Shown here: one piece after another, positions 18,547-27,900 of the stretch
Position numbering within the stretch: the first letter of the stretch is position 1
Layout of the letters: each line of letters opens with the position of its first letter
DNA from: Micromonospora sp. HNM0581
Lineage (GTDB): Bacteria > Actinomycetota > Actinomycetes > Mycobacteriales > Micromonosporaceae
NCBI RefSeq assembly: GCF_012726175.1
Contig: NZ_JAASAD010000010.1
Span: 124,001-188,000 of the forward strand
Length of the DNA stretch: 64,000 bases
Direction of reading: 5' to 3'
Position numbers and translations under genes: made by a program
Notes under the pieces: generated by a model
What the model saw: only the letters and a program-made list of their open reading frames with translations
Databases searched by the model: none
What the model was told of the DNA's origin: nothing

Positions 18547-19044
18547 GTGGACCCGCTCGACCGCATCGACGAACTGATCACAATAGTGGAGCAGGCGCGT
18601 TCCGTACCGATGTCGCGCACCAACTGCATGGTCGACCGGAGTGAGATGATCGGGGCCCTCGACGAACTGCGGGAAGGGCTCCCGGCCGACCTGCGCCGCG
18701 CCGCCGCCCTGCTGGAGGAACGGGACAAGATCATGGAGGCCGGCAAGCGGGAGGCCGACCGCATCATCAGCGAGGGTGAGGCGGAACACGCCCGCCTGGT
18801 CTCGGTGAACGAGGTCACCGTCTCCGCCGAACACGAGGGCGCGCGGATCGTCGCCGAGGCGCGGGCGGAGGCGCAGCGGCTGCGGGAAGAGGTCGACGAC
18901 TACGTCGACACCGCGCTCGCCAATTTCGAACAGTTCCTCACCCGGGCGCTGGCCTCGATAGAGCGCGGCCGGGACAAGATGCACGCCCTCCGGGAGATCG
19001 GCACCTTCGGTGGAGACGAAGCGGAGCGTCCGCTGCCCTTCTGA
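18547..19044 (+). CDS. sepIVA: SepIVA-like coiled-coil cell-division protein
   Basis: 165 residues. A short N-terminal segment (MDPLDRIDELITIVEQARSV) with a DivIVA-like ring is followed by a long charged coiled coil (residues 50-150: ELREGLPADLRRAAALLEER, EADRIISEGEAEHARLV, EARAEAQRLREEVDDYV). In mycobacteria the same position, between coaD and DUF177-rnc-mutM, holds SepIVA, a septal and polar envelope factor required for division. Assignment rests on coiled-coil form plus synteny, not on catalytic motifs. GTG start with CAGGAG upstream. Interaction partners in this genus are unknown. Confidence 0.75.
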   Translation: MDPLDRIDELITIVEQARSVPMSRTNCMVDRSEMIGALDELREGLPADLRRAAALLEERDKIMEAGKREADRIISEGEAEHARLVSVNEVTVSAEHEGARIVAEARAEAQRLREEVDDYVDTALANFEQFLTRALASIERGRDKMHALREIGTFGGDEAERPLPF

Positions 19045-19206
19045 CCCTGCCTACGCCGCCGAACGGATCGTCCGCCGCCGACCGGACTCTCCGCCACGTC
19101 GGGCTCGTCCACGGCCGGCCCGGGACGGCTGGTCACCCCGGTTCGACGCTGGGGTGTCCGTGCAGGTAACCTCGTGTGTCGGCCTCTCACCGGCCGGAGT
19201 CTGACT

Positions 19207-19770
19207 ATGCCCAAGAACTCACCCACTTCACTCGACCCCAGGTCGCCGCTGGTCCTCGACACGAGGGAGCTACCACGCCGACCTGGTGCTCTGCGTACCG
19301 TCGAACGGGTGGTCCCGGCACCGTCGGACCTCGGCGTGGAGTTGATCGGCGTGCCGGAGGGGGCGGGCCTCGACCTCGATCTGCGGATGGAGTCGGTGTC
19401 CGAGGGTGTGCTCGTCTCGGGGACCGTCAGCGGTCCGATCCAGGGCGAGTGCGGCCGCTGCCTGCACGAGATCGACGACTCGGTGGCGGTGACGATCCAG
19501 GAGCTGTACGCGTACGAGAACAGCACCACCGACGCCACCACCGAGGAGGACGAGGTCGGTCGAATGCAGGGCGACCTGATCGACCTGGAACCGGCGTTGC
19601 GGGACGCGGTGGTGCTCGCACTGCCGAACAATCCGCTCTGCCGCCAGGACTGCCCAGGGCTGTGCCCCGAATGCGGGGTGCACCTGGACGATCTGCCGGC
19701 CGATCACAGCCACCAGCAGATCGACCCGCGTTGGGCGGGCCTGTCGCAACTGACCCGTACAGAGGAGTAA
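19207..19770 (+). CDS. DUF177 (YceD) protein, ribosome-associated
   Basis: 187 residues. The conserved core GECGRCLHEIDDSVAVTIQELY is followed by an acidic linker, DLIDLEPALRDAVVLALP and the Cys-rich end LCRQDCPGLCPECG, where a metal could bind. YceD proteins are encoded directly before rpmF in most bacteria and have been linked to 23S rRNA maturation in plants and E. coli. The start at 19207 (MPKNSPTSLD) is the first sensible one; an in-frame ATG at 19174 adds 11 residues. Translation continues into rpmF after 5 bp. Confidence 0.92.
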   Translation: MPKNSPTSLDPRSPLVLDTRELPRRPGALRTVERVVPAPSDLGVELIGVPEGAGLDLDLRMESVSEGVLVSGTVSGPIQGECGRCLHEIDDSVAVTIQELYAYENSTTDATTEEDEVGRMQGDLIDLEPALRDAVVLALPNNPLCRQDCPGLCPECGVHLDDLPADHSHQQIDPRWAGLSQLTRTEE

Positions 19771-19775
19771 GAACC

Positions 19776-19949
19776 GTGGCCGTCCCCAAGCGCAAGATGT
19801 CGCGCAGCAACACCCGGTCCCGCCGGGCGAACTGGAAGGCCACGGTGGTGGCGACCATCGCGTGCCCGCAGTGCAAGTCCGCGAAGCTGCCGCACGCCGC
19901 CTGCTCGGTCTGCGGCACCTACAACGGCCGCCAGGTCCTTGAGGTCTGA
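19776..19949 (+). CDS. rpmF: 50S ribosomal protein L32 (zinc-ribbon form)
   Basis: 57 residues starting VAVPKRKMSRSNTRSRRANW, the L32 signature. C30, C33, C43 and C46 make a full zinc ribbon. Like L28 in this window it is therefore the C+ form that needs zinc. GTG start with AGAGGAG upstream, 5 bp after DUF177; plsX follows 12 bp downstream, so the classic yceD-rpmF-plsX order is kept. Confidence 0.97.
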   Translation: MAVPKRKMSRSNTRSRRANWKATVVATIACPQCKSAKLPHAACSVCGTYNGRQVLEV

Positions 19950-19961
19950 CCCGGACCGCGC

Positions 19962-21032
19962 ATGACGTCCCCGACCACAGGTCGGGTGACGCGCACCCCC
20001 CGGCGATCATCCGAAACTCCGGCCGACGCCGGCCGCCTGAGGCCGGCCGGCGTCGGGACGGAGTCGGGAATCGCACGGATCGCCGTTGACCTCCTCGGCG
20101 GGGACGACGCTCCCGCCGTCGTGGTGGACGGCGCTCTGCGGGCGGTGTGCGACGACCCGGACCTGCACCTGCTTCTCGTCGGACCGACCCGGGCCGCCGG
20201 TGCGTTGATCGACGCCCTGGACCCGGCAGAACGGGACCGGATCACGGTCCGACCGACCCACTCCTTCGTCGACATCGCCGACGACCCCGGCGCGTCGCGT
20301 GCCGAAACCACGGTCCGGGCCGCCGTGGCTGCCGTCCGGGCCGGTTACGCTGACGCGCTCGTCTCCGCCGGCTCCACCGGTGCCACGGTCACCGCCGCCG
20401 CCCTCGTCCTTGGTCGCTGGCCCGATGTGCGGCGACCCGCCCTCGCCGCCGCACTGCCCGCTGTCTCCGGCACCGTCGTCCTGCTCGACGTGGGCGGTTC
20501 GCTGGAGCCGAGCCCCACGACCCTCGCCCGGAACGCCGCCCTGGGCGCCGCGTACGCCTCGGTCGCCCACGGTGTCGCCGTACCCCGGGTGGGGTTGCTC
20601 TCCGTGGGCACCGAGGCCGGCAAGGGGGATCGGGCCCGCCGGCTCACCGACCCTGTGCTCAGCGCGGCGGCACTGCCCGGGGATGCCCGTTACGTCGGGC
20701 TCGTCGAAGGCTACGACGTCTGCCTCGGCACCCGCGCCGATGTCGTGGTCACCGACGGTTTCACCGGTAACGTGCTGCTCAAGGCCGTCGAAGGCGCGTA
20801 CGCCATGGCCGGCGGTGACCCGCCCGGTGGTGGCGCACCCCGCGCGGCCGCGCTGCTCGGAGTGGCCGGCACCGTCGTCGTCTGCCACGGCGCCGCCCGC
20901 CCCGATGACATAGCCTCCGGTATCGCCCTGGCCGCCCACCTCTGGCGGCGCGATGCCACCGAGCGAGTCGCCGCCCTGGTCGGCGGCGACCGCACCGAAC
21001 GCACGACCGACACCGAGGTACGCACATCATGA
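19962..21032 (+). CDS. plsX: PlsX-like phosphate acyltransferase, divergent motifs
   Basis: 356 residues. PlsX converts acyl-ACP to acyl-phosphate for phospholipid synthesis. Family landmarks are [13 protein letters not shown] near residue 39, [14 protein letters not shown] at 135, [12 protein letters not shown] at 174, [14 protein letters not shown] at 212 and [14 protein letters not shown]. Compared with the family consensus as I know it, three usual Asn positions are changed: SAGNTGA to SAGSTGA (S138), DVGAN to DVGGS (S180) and LLN to LLS (S214). The N-terminal ~35 residues are extra and low-complexity. Synteny (rpmF-plsX-rnc) is normal. The usual partner PlsY is not in the window. It may be active or may have drifted. 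Confidence 0.8.
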   Translation: MTSPTTGRVTRTPRRSSETPADAGRLRPAGVGTESGIARIAVDLLGGDDAPAVVVDGALRAVCDDPDLHLLLVGPTRAAGALIDALDPAERDRITVRPTHSFVDIADDPGASRAETTVRAAVAAVRAGYADALVSAGSTGATVTAAALVLGRWPDVRRPALAAALPAVSGTVVLLDVGGSLEPSPTTLARNAALGAAYASVAHGVAVPRVGLLSVGTEAGKGDRARRLTDPVLSAAALPGDARYVGLVEGYDVCLGTRADVVVTDGFTGNVLLKAVEGAYAMAGGDPPGGGAPRAAALLGVAGTVVVCHGAARPDDIASGIALAAHLWRRDATERVAALVGGDRTERTTDTEVRTS

Positions 21033-21847
21033 GCAACGACAAGCGTCGGCGGCCCGCAGTCGGCCACCTGGAGGCCGCCTTCGGCATCTCGCTGGACCCG
21101 GAACTGCTGGAACGCGCGCTCACCCACCGTTCGTACGCGTACGAGAACGGCGGCCTGCCCACCAACGAGCGGCTTGAGTTCCTCGGCGACTCGGTACTGG
21201 GTGTGGTGATCACGACCGCCCTCTTCGAGGATCATCCCGACCTACCGGAAGGCCAACTGGCGAAGCTGCGGGCCAGCGTGGTCAACATGCGCGCACTCGC
21301 CGACGTGGCGCGCGGCCTGGGCCCGGGCGGGCTCGGCCCTTACCTACTGCTCGGCAAGGGCGAGGAGACCACCGGCGGACGGGACAAGGCCAGCATCCTC
21401 GCCGACACCCTGGAGGCGCTGCTCGGCGCGATCTACCTGCAGTACGGGCTGGACACCGTCGCCATCGTCATCCACCGGCTGTTCGACCCGCTGATGGCCG
21501 AGTCCGCCGGCCGGGGGGCCGCGCTGGACTGGAAGACGAGCCTTCAGGAGTTGACCGCCGCGCTCGGCCTCGGCGTGCCCGAGTACCGGATCGAGGGCAC
21601 CGGACCGGACCACCTGAAAACCTTCACCGCCTGGGTAGTGGTCGCCGGTAACCGGTACGGCGGCGCCGACGGACGGAGCAAGAAGGAGGCCGAGCAGCGG
21701 GCGGCGGAATCAGCTTGGCGCACCCTCACCGAACAGTCCGAGACGTCCGCGGACGGTTCAGCGCAACCGGTGGACGCGCCGGCGACCACAGCGGTCGACG
21801 ACGCCCCACTGGTCGGCGAGGTCGAAGCCCCGGCACACCATGCCTGA
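21029..21847 (+). CDS. rnc: Ribonuclease III
   Basis: Cleaves double-stranded RNA in rRNA processing and mRNA turnover. 272 residues. The signature [15 protein letters not shown] (catalytic Glu/Asp) and the second acidic pair in [14 protein letters not shown] mark the RNase domain. A dsRNA-binding domain follows ([15 protein letters not shown] to [16 protein letters not shown]). A disordered tail of about 40 residues ends the protein. It overlaps plsX by ATGA and mutM by 8 bp, so the three are coupled. Confidence 0.97.
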   Translation: MSNDKRRRPAVGHLEAAFGISLDPELLERALTHRSYAYENGGLPTNERLEFLGDSVLGVVITTALFEDHPDLPEGQLAKLRASVVNMRALADVARGLGPGGLGPYLLLGKGEETTGGRDKASILADTLEALLGAIYLQYGLDTVAIVIHRLFDPLMAESAGRGAALDWKTSLQELTAALGLGVPEYRIEGTGPDHLKTFTAWVVVAGNRYGGADGRSKKEAEQRAAESAWRTLTEQSETSADGSAQPVDAPATTAVDDAPLVGEVEAPAHHA

Positions 21848-22709
21848 GCTGCCTGAGGTGGAGACCGTCAGGCAGGGACTGTCCCGCTGGATCACCGGCC
21901 GCCGGATCCGCTCCGTGCAGGTACGCCACCCTCGGGCGGTCCGTCGACACGTGCCCGGTGGGGCGCACTTCGCCGACGTGCTGGCCGGTCGGAAGGTGCT
22001 CGACGTGTGTCGGCGCGGAAAGTACCTCTGGCTGCCACTGGACAGCGGTGACGCTGTCGTCGGGCATCTCGGGATGTCCGGGCAGCTCCTGCTGCAACCG
22101 GCGGACGCGCCCGACGAAACGCACCTGCGGGTCAGGTTCCGCTTCGACGACGACGGGGCGGAGCTGCGTTTCGTCGACCAACGTACGTTCGGCTGCCTGT
22201 CGGTAAGTGAAGGCGGCGGCATGCTGCCGTCGGAGATCGCCCACATCGCCCGTGATCCGCTGGATCCGGAGTTCTCCGACGCGGAGTTCGTGGCTGCGCT
22301 GCGCCGACGTCGTACCGAGGTCAAGCGGGCGCTGCTCGACCAGAGTCTGATCTCCGGCGTAGGCAACATCTACGCCGACGAGGCGTTGTGGCGGGCCGGG
22401 CTGCACGGCACCCGGATCACTGACGCCCTGACCGGCCCGGCCGCCCACCGGCTGCTCGCGCAGGTGCGGGACGTCCTCGGCGAGGCGATCACCGCGGGCG
22501 GCACCAGCTTCGACGCCCTCTACGTGGACGTCAACGGTGAGAGCGGCTACTTCGACAGGTCGTTGAACGCGTACGGACGTGAGGGGCAGCCCTGCCGTCG
22601 CTGTGGCGCACCGATCCGACGGGAGGCCTTCATGAACCGCTCGTCGTTCAGCTGTCCACGCTGCCAACCCCGCCCCCGTACGTCAGGAACAGGGCGGCGG
22701 GCGGGGTAG
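21840..22709 (+). CDS. mutM: Formamidopyrimidine-DNA glycosylase
   Basis: Removes 8-oxoguanine and formamidopyrimidines in base-excision repair. The N-terminus is [14 protein letters not shown], where Pro2 is the Schiff-base nucleophile and Glu3 the general acid. [10 protein letters not shown] carries the conserved Lys, and [13 protein letters not shown] carries the Asn-containing H2TH helix. The C-terminal zinc finger [13 protein letters not shown]...FSCPRCQ is complete. 289 residues. The 8-bp overlap with rnc is unusual but clean. Last gene of the DUF177-rpmF-plsX-rnc-mutM operon. Confidence 0.98.
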   Translation: MPELPEVETVRQGLSRWITGRRIRSVQVRHPRAVRRHVPGGAHFADVLAGRKVLDVCRRGKYLWLPLDSGDAVVGHLGMSGQLLLQPADAPDETHLRVRFRFDDDGAELRFVDQRTFGCLSVSEGGGMLPSEIAHIARDPLDPEFSDAEFVAALRRRRTEVKRALLDQSLISGVGNIYADEALWRAGLHGTRITDALTGPAAHRLLAQVRDVLGEAITAGGTSFDALYVDVNGESGYFDRSLNAYGREGQPCRRCGAPIRREAFMNRSSFSCPRCQPRPRTSGTGRRAG

Positions 22710-22756
22710 GCGTTCGGCCTCCGGGGCGGGCGGACCCGACGAGCATTCGCGACCGG

Positions 22757-24109
22757 CTAACGCGGTGCGGCGAAGACCTGCGTCCAGTACGGCCCGTTGC
22801 TGCTCGCCACGCCGACGCCGATCTCGGTGAAGGCGCAGTTGAGGATGTTCCTACGGTGGCCGTCGCTGTTCATCCAGGCATCCATGACCGCTGCGGGCGT
22901 CCGCTGGTTCCAGGCCACGTTCTCACCGTAGGTGCGCCAGGCGTAGTCGACCCGGTCGATGCGTTCACCGGCGTCGCTACCGTCGCTGCCGGTGTGCGAC
23001 ATGTTCTGGTGGTCGGCCTGGTCCTGACTGTGTCGTTGGGCTGCGGTCATCAGCTTCTCGTCGATGTCGAGTGCGCCGCATCCGGCCTTCGCCCGTTCGG
23101 CGTTGACGAGCGCGACCACCTCGGCCGCCTCCGGGGCGACGTCGCCGGAGGGTGACGGGCTGGCCGAGGCGGGCGGGCTCGGGCTGCCCTGACGATCGGT
23201 GTCGAGCCGGGAGGGGGCCGTGCTGCGCGAGGGTGCGGGCTTCGGCGGGTCGGCCTGGCTCGGTGACGGCGAGGCCGCGGCGGTGCGGGTGGAGGCGCTC
23301 GGGCTCGGACTGGGTGTGGCGCTCGGGCTCGGGCTCTCGGTCGGGTCGAGTGTGAGCGTCTGATCCTCCGGGGGCGCGACCGCCCCGCCGGTGACCGGTG
23401 CCCCGCCGGCCGTGGCGTTGGCCGGTGTGTCGTCACCGGGCAGCAGCAGCGCCGCGACGCCGATGCTGACCACGAGGGTGGCTGCTGCGGCGGCGCCGCC
23501 CATCACCAGCGGACGCGGGAACCGGCGGGCCCGGCGGTTCCCGTTGGCGGGTTCGAACGCCGGTTCGTCGACTCCGGGCACCTCCCGGTGCCCGGTCTGC
23601 TGCGTCGCGTAGGGCGGGTGGATGACCGGCTCGGTGTACGCGTCGGTCCGGTCGGCGTACCCGGCGGACCGGTCATCGTAGGCGTACGGGGGTTCCGGCG
23701 GCGACGGGTGGTGTGCGGTCCAGCCACCGCCGGGTACGACGGTGTGGTCGTCGTGCTGGTGCCATCCGTTCTCCTGGTGCCATCCGTTCTCCTGGTGCCA
23801 TCCGTCCTCCTGGTGGAACGAACCGGAGGTGTCGTACCAGTCAGGCTGCGCCGTCGGGTACGCCGGCTCGCCCGGCGCGGATGCCTCCGCCACCTGGTGC
23901 GGGTACGGAGCTTGGTCGGGGGCGTCGGACCGCCACTGCCCGGTCGGCTGGTCGTGGTACCGGGCGTCCGGCCGGTCCTCCGCAGCGTCGCCGAAGAGGT
24001 AGGACGACCGAGGTGCGGGGCGGTCGGTCAACCAGGCCGGATCGTCGGTCGGTGGTTCCGCTCCCCGTGGGGTGTGTGCCGGATCGATCGGATCATGCCA
24101 GCCGTGCAC
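22757..24109 (-). CDS. Membrane-anchored CAP (SCP/PR1) domain protein
   Basis: About 450 residues. The cytoplasmic N-terminus (~230 aa) is low-complexity and rich in His, Tyr, Pro and Asp, with a tandem GWHQEN repeat. One transmembrane helix (AAAATLVVSIGVAALLL) leads to a Ser/Pro-rich stalk and a C-terminal CAP domain: VVALVNAERAKAGCGALDID, HSQDQADHQNMSHTGSDG and YGENVAWNQ with NILNCAFTEIGVGVA. CAP domains of bacteria are extracellular with little-known roles. GTG 24109 is chosen over GTG 24124 because GGAGG lies 8 nt before it. Convergent with mutM. Confidence 0.85.
   Translation of the reverse strand: MHGWHDPIDPAHTPRGAEPPTDDPAWLTDRPAPRSSYLFGDAAEDRPDARYHDQPTGQWRSDAPDQAPYPHQVAEASAPGEPAYPTAQPDWYDTSGSFHQEDGWHQENGWHQENGWHQHDDHTVVPGGGWTAHHPSPPEPPYAYDDRSAGYADRTDAYTEPVIHPPYATQQTGHREVPGVDEPAFEPANGNRRARRFPRPLVMGGAAAAATLVVSIGVAALLLPGDDTPANATAGGAPVTGGAVAPPEDQTLTLDPTESPSPSATPSPSPSASTRTAAASPSPSQADPPKPAPSRSTAPSRLDTDRQGSPSPPASASPSPSGDVAPEAAEVVALVNAERAKAGCGALDIDEKLMTAAQRHSQDQADHQNMSHTGSDGSDAGERIDRVDYAWRTYGENVAWNQRTPAAVMDAWMNSDGHRRNILNCAFTEIGVGVASSNGPYWTQVFAAPR
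23757..23810. repeat. 18-nt tandem repeat coding for GWHQEN units
   Basis: Three copies of an 18-nt unit (TGGTGCCATCCGTTCTCC on the plus strand), the first two identical and the third with one mismatch. They encode repeating GWHQEN in the cytoplasmic part of the CAP protein, with degenerate HQEDGW and HQHDD flanks. Copy number may vary between strains. Confidence 0.9.
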
Positions 24110-24481
24110 GCCTGTCGCCTCCACGGGTCAGTTACGGGCCGACGTGACGCTACGTGTTGTTTCTGAGCAGCAGCAATCTTGCTAAGGAAGAGTTAAGGGG
24201 GAGCTGGTACCTCCGGTTGAGGTGGTCGGCGATCCCGGCGCGTAGAGTCGGAGTGTCCGGACAGAGCGTGTCCGCGCCTCGTGGCAGCCACCTGTGACCG
24301 GTGTGGCCGACGCCGAGATGATCTACGGCCTGCGAGAACTTGACGAACCAGGGGCTGTCGGCTCAATATGGTGATGTCGCCAGTCGCGCCCGGCCATGCC
24401 CAGAAGTTGTGGGAGTGGTAGTCGCGTTCACAAGGGCGCGCGTTGGCCGGCCTCTCCGGCAGCGCACATCAAGGAGTAAAA
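24110..24481. other. 372-bp intergenic region between divergent CAP and coiled-coil genes
   Basis: No gene is credible here. It contains an A/T-richer patch (24150-24200) that probably holds the CAP gene promoter, and a good vegetative-type promoter at 24340-24369. From there to the ATG at 24482 runs a leader of about 105 nt with no strong hairpin that I can see. Confidence 0.6.
24340..24369 (+). promoter_or_regulatory. Housekeeping-type promoter upstream of the small coiled-coil gene
   Basis: TTGACG at 24340-24345 and CAATAT at 24364-24369 are separated by 18 bp, a close fit to sigma-70-type (HrdB) promoters. Transcription would start near 24376, giving a leader of about 105 nt before the small gene. 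Confidence 0.55.
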
Positions 24482-24676
24482 ATGGCGAAGGCCCTCTACG
24501 GCCACGTAGGTGCGGCGCCCGACCGGCGCCTGCTCGACGAGGTCACCCGACTGCGTGCCAGGGTTCAGTCACTGGAGTTCGAGGTCACGCGGCTGCGTGC
24601 CGACAACGATCGGCTCGCGGCGGCTGCGGCGGAGGCGGACGATCTGCTCCGTCTGGCCGAGCCCGCGCTGACCTGA
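24482..24676 (+). CDS. Small coiled-coil protein
   Basis: 64 residues starting MAKALYGHVGAAPDRRLL, followed by a clear heptad pattern (DEVTRLRARVQSLEFEVTRL then RADNDRLAAAAAEADDLLRL), that is, a leucine-zipper-like coiled coil of about 40 residues. AAGGAG lies 6 nt before the ATG and a good promoter lies upstream, so it is clearly expressed. I recall similar MAKALYGHVG proteins in other actinobacteria, but no function. It is 270 bp before smc on the same strand. Confidence 0.85.
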   Translation: MAKALYGHVGAAPDRRLLDEVTRLRARVQSLEFEVTRLRADNDRLAAAAAEADDLLRLAEPALT

Positions 24677-24945
24677 CCCACCTGGTCGCCACCTGTGCGA
24701 CCGAACCCAACCCGGTCGCCACAACTGAATAGCACCAATGCACTGAGCGCGCCGACACGTTGTGTGCCGGCGCGCAGCTCTGTGCGGACCCGACCGCACC
24801 GTCCGCCGCAGGGAACTCGGTCCGGACACCGCTTCAGCAGGTGGGTCGCGTGGCGTGCGCTACCTGGTTCCGGGTTAGTCTGCCGTTTCACCAGGGGCAA
24901 CGCAGCGGGCGACGGTACGGTGGCCACCGGACGAGGATCGAGAAG

Positions 24946-27900
24946 GTGCATCTCAAGAGTCTGACGGTGAGGGGCTTCAAGTCCTTCGCCTCCGCGACGA
25001 CGCTCAAGCTGGAGCCGGGGATCACCTGTGTGGTCGGTCCGAACGGCTCGGGCAAGTCGAACGTCGTCGACGCCATCGCCTGGGTGCTCGGCGAGCAGGG
25101 CGCCAAGGCGTTGCGCGGCGGCAAGATGGAGGACGTCATCTTCGCCGGCACCGCCGGGCGGGCCCCACTGGGTCGGGCCGAGGTGACCCTCACCATCGAC
25201 AACACCGACGGTGCGCTGCCGATCGAGTACACCGAGGTCTCCATCACCCGCCGGATGTTCCGCTCCGGCGAGAGCGAGTACGAGATCAACGGCGACTCGT
25301 GCCGACTGCTCGACATCCAGGAACTGCTGTCGGACTCCGGCATCGGCCGGGAGATGCACATCATCGTCGGGCAGGGCCGCCTCGACGGTATGCTGCACGC
25401 CAAGCCGGAGGACCGGCGGGCGTTCATCGAGGAGGCGGCCGGCGTCCTCAAGCACCGTAAGCGCAAGGAAAAGGCGCTGCGCAAGCTCGACGCGATGCAG
25501 ACGAACCTCAACCGGCTCACCGACCTCACCGCCGAGCTGCGCCGGCAGCTCAAACCGTTGGGCCGGCAGGCTGAGGTGGCCCGCCGTGCCGCCGTGATCC
25601 AGGCCAATCTGCGCGACGCCCGGTTGCGGTTGCTCGCCGACGACCTCGCCACCCTGCGGACCACGCTGAACAAGGAGATCGCGGACGAGACCGCGCTTCG
25701 CCAGCGACGCGAGCAGGTCGAGGCCGAACACGCCGAGGTGCAGGCCCGCCTCGGCGAGTTGGAGGAGGGGTTGGCCTCCGATGCTCCGCTGCTGGCGGCC
25801 GCCCAGGACACCTGGTACAAGCTTTCCGCGTTGCAGGAGCGGTTCCGCTCTACCGAGCAGCTGGCGGGTGAGCGGCTGCGGCACCTGACCGCTACGCCTG
25901 ACGACGAGCGCCCTGGTCGGGACCCGGAGCAGTTGGAGGCCGAGGCCGAACGGGTACGCGAACAGGAGGAGGAGCTTCGCGCGGCGCTCACCGACGATCA
26001 GGTCCGACTCGCCGAGGCGGTCGAGCACCGTCAGGAACTGGAACGGCAGCTCGCCGCCGCCGAGCGGGAACTGGTCGTCGCCGCGAAGGCGATCGCCGAC
26101 CGGCGGGAGGGTTTGGCTCGGCTGACCGGGCAGGTGAACTCCGCCCAGGCGCGAACCACGAGCGGCGGTGAGGAGATCGAGCGGCTGGCCGCCGCGCACG
26201 CCGACGCGATGGCCCGCGCCGAGCGGGCCCAGGCCGAGCTGGACGCGGTCGCCGAGCAGTCCACCGAAGCGGACCGGGACAACGCCGACCTGGACGCCCG
26301 GCACGCCGAGGCCGTCGCCGCCCAGGAGCGGGTGCAGGCCAGGGTCCGCACCCTGTCGGATGCGGAACGAACGGCGGAGAAGGACGCCGCGACCTGGAGG
26401 GCGCGGGAGGAGGCGCTCGCCCTCGGCCTGCGCCGCAAGGACGGGGCCGGGGCGCTGTTGGCCCGCGCCGGCGAGGTACCTGGCCTGTTGGGCGGCCTGG
26501 CCGGCCTGCTCTCGGTGGCCCCGGGGCACGAGGCGGCGCTCGCTGCGGCGTTGGGCGGGCTGGCCGATGCGGTCGCGGTGACCGGCGTGGACGAGGCCGT
26601 CGAGGCGATGCGCCTGCTGAAGATCTCGGACGCGGGCCGGGCCGGACTGCTCGTCGGCAGCCCTGCCGGGCCCGGCATGTCCGGTTCGGCCGACGCGTTG
26701 CGCCCGAAACTGCCTGACGGCGTCCTCTGGGCACCGGATCTGGTCGACTGCGACGACCAGATCCGGTCCGCAGTTCACCGGGCGCTCCGTGACGTGGTGC
26801 TGGTGGCGGACCTGTCCGCCGCCGCCGAGCTGGTCACCGGCAGTCCCGAGTTGCGAGCGGTGACCCGCGAGGGTGATGTGGTCGGCGCGTACGCGGCAGC
26901 CGGCGGATCGGCCAAGGCACCCAGCTACATCGAGGTGCAGGCGGCCGTCGAGGAGGCCCGGTCCAGTCGGCTGGCGGCCGAACGGGCCAGCGCCGAACTG
27001 CGGGAACAGCTGGTCGATGCGCGTGCCGAGGTGGCCGCCGCCAAGGAGGCGGTGCAGCACGCCGCAGCGGCCAAACGGGAGGCGGAGAGCCACCGCAACG
27101 CCGCGGCCCGGCGGCTGGCCGAGCTTGGCGCCGCCGCGCGGTCGGCGAAGGCGGAGACCGACCGGCTCGGCGAGTCCCGGTCGCGCGCCGAGGCGGCCCG
27201 GGAGAGGGACCTGACGGCTCTGGCCGAGTTGGCGGAGCGTCTGCGCCTGGCGGAGGCCACTCCGATCGACGCGGAACCCTCGACCGAGGAACGTGACGAG
27301 TACGCCGCGATGGTGCCGCAGGCGCGACAGAACGAGATGGAGGTCCGGCTCGCGGTGCGTACCGCCGAGGAGCGGGTCGCCTCGATCGCCGGGCGGGCCG
27401 ACTCGCTGCGCCGGCAGGCTGGCGCCGAGCGGGCGGCCCGGGAACGGGCGGCGGCCCGGCGTGCGGCGCGGGCCCGGGGGGCCGCGATCGCCCGCGCGGT
27501 GGCGCAGGGCGCGCGGACGGCGTTGGCCCAACTGGCCAGCAGCATCGCCCGAGCCGAGGAACACCGCGACGCGGTGGCGCGGGAACGGGCCACCCGCGAG
27601 GCGGAGCTTCAGGAGGTGCGGGCCGCCGCGAAACGGTTCGGTGCGGAACTGGAACGGTTGACCAGCCAGGTGCACCGGGACGAGGTCGCCCGCGCCGAGC
27701 AGCGACTACGCATCGAGCAGTTGGAAGCCAAGGCCGCCGAGGACTTCGGCCTGACGGTCGAGACCCTTGTCGCCGAGTACGGCCCCGGTCAGCTGGTGCC
27801 GCCCACCGAGGCTGAGGTGGCCGCTGCCGAGCGGGACGGGCTGCCGGTGCCCGAGCCGATCCGCTACGAACGTCCGGTGCAGGAGAAGCGGGCCGCCAAG

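Noticed and set aside
23757..23810. 18-nt repeats considered as iterons or CRISPR
   Set aside because: Coding GWHQEN repeat within the CAP protein, only three copies.
24565..27675. 1036-codon open frame antisense to smc
   Set aside because: A by-product of high GC in the smc coiled-coil codons; no motif, and smc is certain.
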